Origin: Linyphia triangularis
Lineage: Eukaryota; Arthropoda; Arachnida; Araneae; Linyphiidae
Reading direction: 5' to 3'
Assembly: GCA_963978545.1 (NCBI GenBank)
Contig: OZ021729.1
Coordinates: 83,494,670-83,558,669, forward strand
Length of the DNA: 64,000 bases
In this document: positions 44,354-54,347 of the stretch, one piece after another
Position numbering within the stretch: the first letter of the stretch is position 1
Layout: the number at the start of each line of letters is the position of its first letter
Made by a program: the position numbers and the translations under genes
The notes under the pieces: generated by a model
What the model saw: only the letters and a program-made list of their open reading frames with translations
The model's database searches: none
What the model was told of the DNA's origin: nothing

Positions 44354-45251
44354 ACTCCACAAAAGAGTTTGATAAACTAGCTCCTAAAAATATAATATGG
44401 TGACTTGTGAAAGAATTCTCATATTTTAGAGTTGAATTTTTGCTGCGATTTGATTGAGATTTTTCCAGGGTGATACGAAGCATACATTTATGGTTTCAAA
44501 TATGTAATTGTTGAAGTGAATAATTTTTTATTTTTTTTATGATTCTTCCTTATAAACAAACTAGATAGCGAGAGACATAAAATGACTATTTGCGTGTGTG
44601 ATTGAACAAATCCTACGTTGTGTCTTCTAGTGTTATACCTTGGAATCACATTACTAAACACTATGATAAATCTGCTTGTATATAGTAACACGTGTTCATA
44701 AATCATAAAGGTGGTTCGAAACTGGATATGATATGAAACCATCATTCCTCTTCCTTAGAAACTCGTTTTTATTTATCTTCGTAGAACGCCTGGATGTAAT
44801 AGATAACACTATAAAAGAGAGTTCTAAAGACTTATCGCAGTAAATATAGATGGTAAGAAACCACATCAAGATCAACAAAACTGTTTTTGCTGCAAAACTG
44901 ATCCATCCGAAAAGTGACAACTTTCTTTTTATGGAATTTCTAAATAAAATGCTGATTAGAAGTGAAACTATATAACTAAAGGATTATATGTATTCGATTT
45001 TTAGACTACCTACTTTGTGGTATTCGACTCGACTAGCTTCTATTTATTTAAAAGACTATTTCTCTGGCTGTATATCAATATTGCATTATGTGTATGTTTT
45101 AGCGGTAAGGTGAATATAAATGTGTGTAAAAAATGTGTGTGTAAACAAATATATTTTTATTCTCAAATACGATTTATCTAGGAATGGGAGCCGCCAGAGA
45201 AGACAATGGGATTCCCTAAAGCCTTCCTCACGCTTGAAAATGTTAAATAAA
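44354..45251 (+). terminator. 3' UTR with candidate poly(A) signals
   Basis: AT-rich sequence after the stop. AATAAA occurs at 44943-44948 and 45246-45251. Either could end the receptor transcript; the sequence alone cannot decide. Confidence 0.5.
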
Positions 45252-46160
45252 GAAGTAAAAAGTGATAAAATAACAGAGGAAAAAGAAGTATAACATGGAT
45301 TTTAAATTATTCATTTGAACGGAAGATTAATTCATAACAACTAATATTTCAGTGGACAATCTAAGTATCTTTTTTTTAAATTAAATTAAAAAAATAACTT
45401 AAACATACTTGCACCTTCTTCCACTTATATACGATCTGCTTCCAATTATCTTGTCGGCACAACCATGCATCTAGGGAATCGATGCTTTTTTAATGTGCAC
45501 ATAGCTGTTCATTCTCAAAACTGCCTTAATTGTAAATTAACGATGCAACGTAATGTTTTACTTATTGATAAGTGTGTATTAAAGTGTTTCCCTACCTATA
45601 AAACCTAGTGCTTTACTTGTTTATAATAATGATTATTTGCTTAGTTATACACATAGAGTCATTGAATTCTACAGTAATTCCCATCAAACAAATGGGTCGC
45701 AACCCCAATCATGACAAAAAAATTTGTTTAGGAAACCATGGTCGAATCAATTTTCTCTGTCAGAAATGTAGGACCATGTAGTGATGCTCTATAAGCGGGC
45801 ATTATATTTTCAACTGGCGTTATATTTCATTTTATATTTTCAGCAATAATCAGTGCTTTTATCATATTTCTACGGGAATTTTAGAGGTGGAAACTTTTAG
45901 ACCACCTAAACAGGCATTATAACAGAGATTTTAATCAAAAATCTTTAGAGCCGTTTTTTTAGCAATTACTGTAAAACAAGATTTTTTCATGGTTTTCCCT
46001 GATTTCAACCTATGCGCATGCACGATTTTGACAAAAATTTTAAGGGAATATGGAATAGTTTTTCCAAAATTTAGTTTTGCTTAGAATTAAATAAAATTTG
46101 GCACAAACATAGACGATATATTTTTAAGGCAGCAAAATTTGAGCAGATAATATTAATTAC
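45252..46160. other. Intergenic, nothing coding
   Basis: AT-rich. Around 45800-46020 there are blocks similar to the dispersed repeats at 13940 and 19955 ('atttctacgggaattt', 'agagccgtttttttagcaatt'). Confidence 0.6.
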
Positions 46161-47650
46161 TAGCTAAATACCCGTGCTTCGGTACGAAATTTTAACTTAT
46201 GCAATATTTTAGCTAGCTGTGAGACCTTGCGTTGCGGAAATCTGTCATTCGTGTATAAGACCCAGTTTTTGGCGCTTCGCTCGCAGGAAGGTTCATCGTT
46301 ACGCAAACTCGAGCTCCCTTCATTCGCTGATAATATCATGGACACATAAACACAGGCTTATTTCACTCGTTAAAAGGTTCATTGCTATGCAATCATAGGC
46401 TTGTTTCGCTCTCTGAAAGGTTCATTGCTGCGTAAGCATAAGCTCGCTTCACTCACTTAAATCTAATTGCTACGTGAAGACTTAATATTGGAAGTTTCTT
46501 CCTTGTCAAAAAAAAATTCCCCGTTAATACAATAGTACAACACCCTCTCAAGGTTATTTTCAAACGTATTTGTGGAAAGCAAAATTAGAGGCTAAAACTA
46601 CTTATGTTGAAACTTTCAGAGATCTAGGCTTATTCGAAGGCCCTTTTTGTGAAATAATTAATTGAAAAACAAATTGAAATTTTAATATTCTTTTTGTCAG
46701 TCCAATTAGAAGGCCAAAACTACTTGTGTTGAAAATTTCAGAAATGTAGCCCAATTACAAATCGTTTTGTAAAATATTTGTTAAATAATTAAAAAAAAAA
46801 AATGTTAAATTCTGTTTTTCAAAAATCTAATTAAAAGGCCACAACTATATATGTTGAAAATTTTAAAGCTGTAGCCATTTTTGAAATCGTTTTGTAATAT
46901 ATATATTAATTAATTAAAAAACACTAACTAAACAAAAATTTAAAATTCTGTTTTTCTAAAGTCCAATTTGAAGCCCGAAACTACTTATGTTGAAAATTTT
47001 AGAGCTGTAGCCTTATTAGCAATCGTTTTGTAGAATATTAATTAATTCTAAAAATTAATTAAAAAGAAACTAAATAAAAATTTAAATTTTGTTTTTCAAA
47101 AGTCTTATTAGAAGGCTAAAACTACTTATGTTGAAAATTTCAGAGCTGTAGCCATATTAGATATTGTTTTGTAACATATTTATTAATTAAAAAAATTAAT
47201 TAAAAAAGAACTAATTATAATTTTAGCATTCTGTTTGTGATGTATACAATCAAAAGGCCAAAATTACTTACGTTGAAAATTTCAGAACTGTAGCCCTATT
47301 AGTAATCGTTTTATAAAATATTTATTAATTAATTAAAAAAATTAATTAAAAAAGAACAAAATAAAATTTTTAAATTCTGTTTTTTAAAAGTCAGATTAAA
47401 AGGCCAAAACTACTTATGTTGAAAATTTCAGACCTGTAGCCCTATTAGATATTGTTTTGTAACATATTTATTAATTAATTAAAAAAGAAATAATTAAAAT
47501 TTTAAAATTCTGTTTGTGATGCATAAAATTAGAAGGTTAAAACTACTTATGCTGAAAATTTCAGAGCTCTACTCTAATTTTAAGTAGGTTTCTATAGATC
47601 CACAGAGCCAAAGACAGACAGACACACAGCTTGTTTTATTATTATAGATT
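46161..47650. mobile_element. Tandem-array element (TAGCTG family), copy 2
   Basis: Starts TAGCTAAATACCCGTGCTTC; ends with GACAGACACACAGCTTG and ATTATTATAGATT. Head shared with copies 1 and 3 ('cgcttcgctcgcaggaaggttcatcg'), followed by about eight units of the 140-base repeat. Confidence 0.85.
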
Positions 47651-47769
47651 GAGAAAAATGCATTAAAATAATGCGAAATTTTAACTTTTTTTCAAAATGC
47701 TCCTCGTGACACAATATTTTAAAGAACATGAATGAAAAAATTGAAGTTGTTCATTAATATATTATAAAC

Positions 47770-48968
47770 TAGCTGAATACCCGTGCTTCGCAACGAAATT
47801 TTAACATGTGCAATATTTTAGCAAGTTGTGAAGCCTCGCGTTGCTGAATTCCGTCATTAGTGTATAGGTTCCAATTTTTGGAGCTTCGCTCGCAGAAAGG
47901 CTCATCGTTACGCAAAATCGAGCTCGCTTCGTTCGCTGAAAAGTACATTGACACATAAGCACAGGCTTACTTCACTCGTTGAAAGGTTCATTCTAAAGCA
48001 AGCGTATTCTCTCTAACTGAAAAGTTCATTGTTGCGTAAGTATAAGCTCGCTTCACGCACTAAAATATAATTGCTACGTAAACTCTTAATATTGGAAGCC
48101 TCTCCCCTGTTGAGGAAAAAAAAATCCCCAATAACACAATAATACAATACCCCTTTAAGATTATTTTAACTCGTGTTTGTAGAAAGAAAAATTAGAAGGC
48201 CAAATCTACTTATGTTGAAACTTTCAGAGCTCTAGGCCTATTAGAAAACGTTTTTTGTGAAAATATTAAAGAAATTTAATTTTAAAATTTTTTTTGTTAA
48301 AAGTCTAATTAGAAGGCCAAAACTATTTGTGTTGAAAATTTCAGAACTGTAGCCCAATTATAGAAATCATTTTGTAAAATTTTTGTTAATTAATTGAAAA
48401 AAGTAATTAAAAACAAATAAAATTTTAAAATTCTGTTTTTCAAAAGTCTAATTAGGAGGCCAAAATTACTTATGTGGAAAATTTCAAAGTTAGAAATCAT
48501 TTTGTAAAATATATATTAATTCATTAAAAAATTAATTAAAAAAGAACTAAATAAAAATTTAAAGTTCTGTTTTTCAAAAGTCAGTCCAATTAGCAGGCCA
48601 AAACTACTTATGTTGAAAATTTCAGAACTGTAGCCCTATTAGAAGTCGTTTTGTAAAAAAATGTGTTAATTAAGAAAATTAATAAAAATAAAAACTAATC
48701 AAAATTTTAAAATTCTGTTGTTTAAAACTACAATTAGAAGGCTAAAATTACTTGTGATGAAAATTTCAGAGCTGTATCTCTATTTGAAGTCACTTTATAA
48801 GAATAAATTAATTAAAAAAAACTAATCAAAATTTTAAACTTCTGTTTGCTATAAGCATAATTAGAAGACCAAAACTACTTATGTTGAAAATTTCAGAGCT
48901 CTACTCCAATTTTAAGTAGGTTTCTATAGATCCACAGACAGACACACAGCTTTTTCATTATTATAGAT
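47770..48968. mobile_element. Tandem-array element (TAGCTG family), copy 3
   Basis: Starts TAGCTGAATACCCGTGCTTC and ends with the shared tail, missing one TTATT unit. Shortest copy, about six repeat units. It follows copy 2 in the same orientation after 119 unrelated bases. Confidence 0.85.
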
Positions 48969-49011
48969 ATTTTCACTCATGCTTTTATCGTTAGATGCTA
49001 TAGTTGAACAG

Positions 49012-49201
49012 TTGGTTGTTTTCAGATTATCTGGCACCGTCTGCAAAATGAGGGCTATAATACACCGAAACATTCTTCATTTGAGAAGCCAACATACATT
49101 TACAAACATCCATGCCTTACACGTGACTCGAACCCGCGACCTTGCGGTCTAGAAGCATAGATTGCTAATAGTATGCTAACCACTACACCGTTTGGTCAGC
49201 T
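49012..49201 (-). mobile_element. tRNA-derived SINE, copy 3
   Basis: Full body and head on the - strand. 14-base duplications at 48998-49011 and 49202-49215 (one mismatch). More diverged than the 58-62 kb copies. Confidence 0.9.
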
Positions 49202-49404
49202 CTACAGTTGAACAGAAATAAAATTTGAAACTTGGAGCTAGTGATTTTTCATTACAAAAATGCACATATTTCAGATTCCCAACATGAAAAAATTTAAACA
49301 AAATTATGTGTCATAAAAAATTTATCGCTTTAAAGAGCATTAAAAAAAATTCTACAAAAAATTAGGTGAATTTATCAAAAAATGAATCGCAAGGTGCTAT
49401 TCGA

Positions 49405-49586
49405 TTGTTTGGTTGTTTTCAGATTATCTGGCCCCGTCAGCAACACGAGGGCTATAATACACCGAAACATTCTTCATTAGACAAGCCAACATACATTTAC
49501 AAACACCCATGCCTTACACGTGACTCGAACCCCCAACCTCGCGGTCTAGAACCTAGCACGCGAACCACTATACCGTTTGATCGGCC
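49405..49586 (-). mobile_element. tRNA-derived SINE, copy 4
   Basis: Same family, - strand. 14-base duplications at 49391-49404 and 49587-49600 (one mismatch). Confidence 0.9.
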
Positions 49587-49667
49587 AAGGTACTATTCGA
49601 AAACACGTAAAATGTGGAATAAGCGAAACTGAGCAAAATGCATTATTAACTTCTCCCAACAAGTGTG

Positions 49668-49843
49668 GCCGACCAAAGGGTATAGTAGTTAGGGTGCTAG
49701 CCTCTAGACCACGAGGTTGCGGGCTCGAGTCCCGTGTAGGCATGGGTGTTTATAAATGTATGTTGGCTTGTCTAATGACGAATGTTTTGGTGCATTATAG
49801 CCCTCGTGTTGCTGACGGCGCCAGATAATCTGAAAACAACCAA
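49668..49843 (+). mobile_element. tRNA-derived SINE, copy 5
   Basis: Same family, + strand, facing copy 4 about 80 bases away. Perfect 13-base duplications CCCAACAAGTGTG at 49655-49667 and 49844-49856. Confidence 0.93.
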
Positions 49844-49984
49844 CCCAACAAGTGTGCAATAAGGTAATATAGTTAGTTAAAGTAAAGATTTTACCACTTA
49901 AATCATCGTACTTTAAAAATTCAAACTCGAAATTAAAGCTAGTGACGTCAGCAATTTTTATAGAATGAAAACAAAAACGTAATT

Positions 49985-50260
49985 TTTGGTGATATTTTTG
50001 GAATTTCAGTTTAAGATAGGCCCTATGGCCACCACCAATCCGTACACCAAATTTGAACATCATAGGTCAATATTTTCTGACCTCGCACTTCTGAGTTATG
50101 CTGACCACGTACACACAGACACATTTTTTCTAGATCACTCTTTTGAAATCAGAGTGCTCCAAAACTTGAAGAAATGCACACAGAAAAAAAAAAAAATGAT
50201 CGAATACTATACTTACATTACCCTTTGTAAACATACGGATAGTTGAAAGTGAAAATTGCA
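49985..50260 (-). repeat. Dispersed repeat with an ACCCAT..ATAGGGT head, partial copy
   Basis: Complement of the first half of 13940-14480 and 19955-20420: shares 'agcataactc', 'aacttgaacatc'-like text and the poly-A/T zone. Ends near the head palindrome remnant at 50220. Confidence 0.65.
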
Positions 50261-50639
50261 TACGCGAGGTCTGTTGGCTTCCTAAGAAAATCTTGGCGAC
50301 AAATTTCAAGACAATAGACTCTCGTGTAAGCTTTATCTTCCACAAGAGAGTGGTAAAAGATATCTGCATCTAAAAAAGATAATTCATTAGTTATGGTTAA
50401 AAATTCATCTACTGAAATAAAAATTCATATTTAAAACTTATTATTAACTCTAGATAAAATTAAAAAAAAAAAAAAATAACTCTTAAACGTTTAATGAATT
50501 TAGAATAAGAAATCGATCAACCTAAATTATTTTGTATAGAAGAATCTTCAATTTCAAATTTTGTATGCAGAAGAATCTTCAGTTCCAATTTTATAGCAAC
50601 TACAAATTAGAAGTGGGTCAAAATTGGCAATTTTTTTTT

Positions 50640-50747
<108 letters not shown>

Positions 50748-51399
50748 AAAGGGGATGGTGGGTTCGCCTAACAAGAATTATTGTTCAAATAGTGATAGAG
50801 GCACAATGTTTATATTTTGCCAGATTTAGGTCAATTTGTAGGAGAGTATCCAATTCCAAATTTATATCATCCACAAAATGTGAAGTGGATCAAAATTCTG
50901 CCAGTAAAGTACAATATCAAAATTTATCAATTTTAGTAAAAAAATTTGGGTAGGTGGAGGGTGGTTTGAAAAAAAAAAAAATTAGAATTTCAAATCCTAC
51001 CTATGAGGAAAAGATGTTCTATGGTATATAGATACATGGAAACATAATAAAAAAAATAATTAAATTTTAAGTTCAGTACTGCCACAAGGAGGATGAAGCT
51101 TAGGTATTTGAGCTTTTTTATAGCGAAAAGTCAAAGTCAACTGAATTTTTTTTCTGCGAAATTTCAGAACCTACCTATACGGAAAAGGTGTTCCAATGTA
51201 CATTGATTAAGGAAAAAATAAAATAAATAAATTTTTATGTTAAGCTCTATGCATGGGTGATGAAGTATTGGTATTTAAGCTTTTTTTATGGTAAAAAGTC
51301 AAAGTGACTTTTGTTTGAATGAAACAGGCCTTTAGTATTTTTAAATGTTTTTTGGAATGAGATGACCATCGATATAGATAAACAACTGGATAGACTGCT

Positions 51400-51700
51400 C
51401 CATTGTCAATGCAAAGAGAAAAACGCGCCGGGGATTGCGAAGCTGGTGGGAAGATTAACCAATCACAGTTCACTTTTAGAGTTGGATGGAAATGCGAAAA
51501 ACCTTGTAAAATGCTAGAGTATATATTTTTTTGCACATTATTACTAATTAAGGTCTACTCTTGACATTTCTGCTGTGTACAACCCAAAATTTTATTTTCA
51601 ATCCTCGGCAATCCGTATTTTTTTATCTCACCAACGGCATCTGGCAACGGCTTCATTTTCCCAGCGTTAAGCAGTCTATCCAGTTGTTTATTTATATCGA
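51400..51700 (-). repeat. Repeat with an unoccupied MITE site
   Basis: On the - strand it aligns with 21950-22430, including 'agaaatgtcaa.agtaga', 'aataatgtgc' and 'agaagtgaactgtgattg'-like text. Where that copy carries a family A MITE, this one has a single TA at 51515-51516. Unknown class. Confidence 0.8.
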
Positions 51701-51800
51701 TGGAGATGACATATACTAAATGGTTAAAGGAAAAAAGCTTTAAGTACATTTAACAGCTTCTTAAGTATTAAATCAAGAAAAATCTAAAAGATCTTCGAAA

Positions 51801-52368
51801 TTATAGCGAACGGTAATCACGTTTGGTGCTGAAAACTGGCTTGAGGTTACGTGATTCCAGACAATTTCTTATTAACAGGTCTCTTCTGTATGATCCACTT
51901 ACAGCAGAAAATGCTTCTGTGACTATTCGTTCTGTAGCTTGGGTATGACAGGGAAAACCCTTGATAGTAGGTAGTATTGCCGTAGAAATGTTTGCTTGGT
52001 TTACTATTGCTTCTGAAATCATGTCATCACTAATTCGTTCTGTCACATTCTCCCACTTAATCAAGTTCACATAATCTGTCACACAAGGGTCAAAAGTTGG
52101 TATGTTTAAGATACGGATATTATTCGCTAAAAGGGTTTGGATTGCAGCAGACAGTTTGACTTTGCGCAAATTCAAAATTCTTTGTAGGACCGATTCTCTT
52201 ATGTTATTTCTGTCGTCAGCTAGTATTGATATCAGGATATTTTCAGGAAAGCCAAAACCCCCGTTTCAAAAGTTTCTGGATCATTGACTTTCTTCAAATT
52301 AGTTGACAATAAAGCGATAGAAAGATTGATTGATGCAAATGCTGTGCACCATATATTACCGATTGTAT
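51801..52368 (-). pseudogene. Transposon-associated protein of unknown function, C-terminal part
   Basis: The - strand encodes, with frame breaks, LSIALLSTNLKKVNDPETFE, then ISILADDRNNIRESVLQRIL, then an open 124-codon stretch with FPCHTQATERIVTEAFSAV and ending near FSTKRDY. These blocks resemble a repeat-borne protein family that I recall being labelled cc8K15.2-like in arthropod gene sets; function unknown. It continues across the solo LTR into 52839-52925. Frame breaks and the LTR insertion make it a pseudogene. Confidence 0.55.
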
Positions 52369-52838
52369 TGTTGCACAAATTGTCTGTATATAGTGTAAAT
52401 AGTGACGTATTATTTTAAAATTCTATTGTAATTTATTTTTATCTTATTTTATTTATTAAAAGCGATTATACAGGTTAGGAAAAGGTGGCAACATCTAAAG
52501 CAATCGAGAAATTTCGAGACGTTTCTTTTCCGACGAATTGGCTAGAAATTTCGCGAATATTCTCTCGTGACAAGCATTTAAAGACCGGGAGATCGGGAAA
52601 GTTTGCAGATTGACTTCGGACTTCGTTGAAAGCTGATCGCGATCGCTTTGTTGACCTATTGGAGTGAGCTTGTATAATCGCTATATTCGAAGCTGTTCTT
52701 GTTGAAGCTTGTATTGAAGATTAATAGCGATTGCACTGTTATCTCTGAATAAACGTTGTGAGTTTTCTGAAGAGAATAAATACTAGTTTTAATCTGAAAA
52801 ACTGTGCCATCATTGCGTCAGTGGAAAAATTCATAACA
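52369..52838 (+). mobile_element. Solo LTR of the Gypsy family
   Basis: 470 bases matching both LTRs of the element at 53850-57364 over its full length, starting TGTTGCACAAATTGTC and ending ATAACA. Flanked by a four-base duplication GTAT (52365-52368, 52839-52842). No internal region, so it arose by LTR-LTR recombination. Clearly diverged from the young pair. Confidence 0.92.
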
Positions 52839-52925
52839 GTATTGTTTTGATCTTGAAACACATAGGTTCCTAGACTTTTACGATGAACGTAATTAATGTC
52901 ACTAAAGCTTTGGTTGGACTTCTTC
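52839..52925 (-). pseudogene. Same unknown protein, N-terminal side of the solo LTR
   Basis: Encodes SDINYVHRKSLGTYVFQDQ on the - strand. The text continues in frame with 52368 downwards once the solo LTR and one copy of GTAT are discounted, showing that the LTR entered this coding sequence. Confidence 0.5.
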
Positions 52926-53264
52926 ATTCATCAATGCATCACTGATCCGTTTCTTCAGCTCTTCTATCGTTTTTGGTAGTGGCGGTACATAAACAATGTC
53001 ATTAATGTGTCCCCCAAAGGAAGAAGTCACACGGCGTTAAATCCGGCGACCTCGCTTTCTTACCCTGGCCTCCCACGAATGAATTGAACTACCGCCTGGA
53101 CGTGATGTGTCGTGTGACCAGGGTGGTCCACATAGAACATTTGTAGAGTTAGCATAAAACTTGAATAGTTCGTGGTTATTTTCATATATCAATCATATTT
53201 GGAAGTATAATACTTTTGAATAAATCAGGTTTTGAAAATGAATGATTCTTTTGTAATAACCCTG
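52926..53264 (-). pseudogene. Transposase C-terminal fragment
   Basis: Begins on the - strand with CAGGGTTATTACAAAAGAAT, a transposon-end-like sequence, and encodes near its end TPCDFFLWG and VYVPPLPKTIEELKKRISDA, motifs of the last catalytic region of DDE transposases of the mariner type common in insects. Joined directly to the Mutator-like fragment on its right. Rearranged and broken. Confidence 0.6.
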
Positions 53265-53265
53265 T

Positions 53266-53849
53266 AGTTCTGAATGTGCGTTACTTCAGTATTCGTAAGT
53301 CGGTTCTTACCCGACAAACCTTTACCATCAGAAAGTTTCTTTTTCTTATTCTCCGTTTTGAGTTTTAACAGTCTAGAGCCCTTTGGACATGGCTAATGCA
53401 CTCTAACTTGCTAATAGTTACATCTTTCCCATAAACTTGATGTCCGCACACTTGATCAAAGGCCTTTGAGTCTCCGTCACCTAAGTAGTTTGTGTATCGT
53501 ACAGATCGGGAATCCATCGATCTTTCGAAGATCTTTAATACTCCGTGGCTTTCCATCCCACCGCTAGTTGCATCGTAGTTTTTCTGGCAGTTGTGTGGGC
53601 TGGGATTATCCTTTTTTGTGCAGACGGAACAATACTTCAACATGCACTCAATGTCTATGATTTTTCCACTTTCGAGGGAAGTTGCAACGGCAACACTGTT
53701 TCACTAAGCCTTTCAAGAGTTTGTCGTATACACTGGCAAACTTGGTCGGTGGAGGGGGCAAGTTCATAATGCCACACAAAGTATCGGCAGCATGTTTGGA
53801 TTTTCCGATACAAAGCATGCCATAAACAAGTCGCATGTTTACATCATAT
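53266..53849 (-). pseudogene. Mutator-like transposase, C-terminal part
   Basis: Two - strand frames: DVNMRLVYGMLCIGKSKHAA ... LPPPPTKFASVYDKLLKGLV, then, after a frameshift near 53645, VCTKKDNPSPHNCQKNYDAT ... RSVRYTNYLGDGDSKAF ... YGKDVTISKLECISHVQ, continuing to GKGLSGKNRLTN. These match the Mutator-like transposase domain proteins abundant in spider genomes, including the DGDSKA catalytic region. Its N-terminal part lies beyond the Gypsy insertion at 57365. Confidence 0.8.
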
Positions 53850-54315
53850 TGTTGCACAAATTGTCTGTATATATTGTAAATAGTGACGTATTATTTCAAA
53901 ATTCTATTGTAATTTATTTTTATCCAATTTTATTTAGTAATTAATAGCGATTATACAAGTTAGAAAAAGGTGGCAACACCTAAAGTAATCGAGAAGTTTC
54001 GAGATATTTCGTTTCCGATAAATTGGCTGGAAATTTCGAGAATGTCTCACGCGCTTGTATATAAAGGACTGGAGAACGGGAAAGTTTTCAGATGTACTTC
54101 GGATTTCGTTGAAAGCTGATCGCTTTGTTGACCTATTGGAGTGCGCTTGTATAATCGCTGAATTCGAAGTTATTTTTGTTGAAGCTTGTGTTGAAGCTTG
54201 AGAGTAGTTAAACTGCTGCCTGTGAATAGATTTTGTGAGTTTTCTGAAGAGAGAATAAATACTTTTAAACCGTGAAAACTGTGCCATCATTGCCTCAGCG
54301 GAAAAATTCGTAACA
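53850..54315 (+). repeat. Gypsy 5' LTR
   Basis: 466 bases, TGTTGC...GTAACA. Contains a TATA box (TATATAAA at 54058-54065) and an AATAAA at about 54254, giving a plausible U3-R-U5 order. Confidence 0.93.
54058..54065 (+). promoter_or_regulatory. TATA box of the Gypsy LTR
   Basis: TATATAAA in the LTR, expected to place transcription start about 25-30 bases downstream. The same box is in the second LTR near 57107. Confidence 0.65.
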
Positions 54316-54347
54316 GTGGTGTCAGAAGTGGGGTCAAGTCATCTTGA

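Noticed and set aside
49366..49632. Peptide-like frame with HEGYNTPKHSSLDKPTYIYK, also near 58250, 59112 and 39552
   Set aside because: It recurs wherever the SINE occurs and is just the SINE body read through; flanking duplications show each is an insertion.
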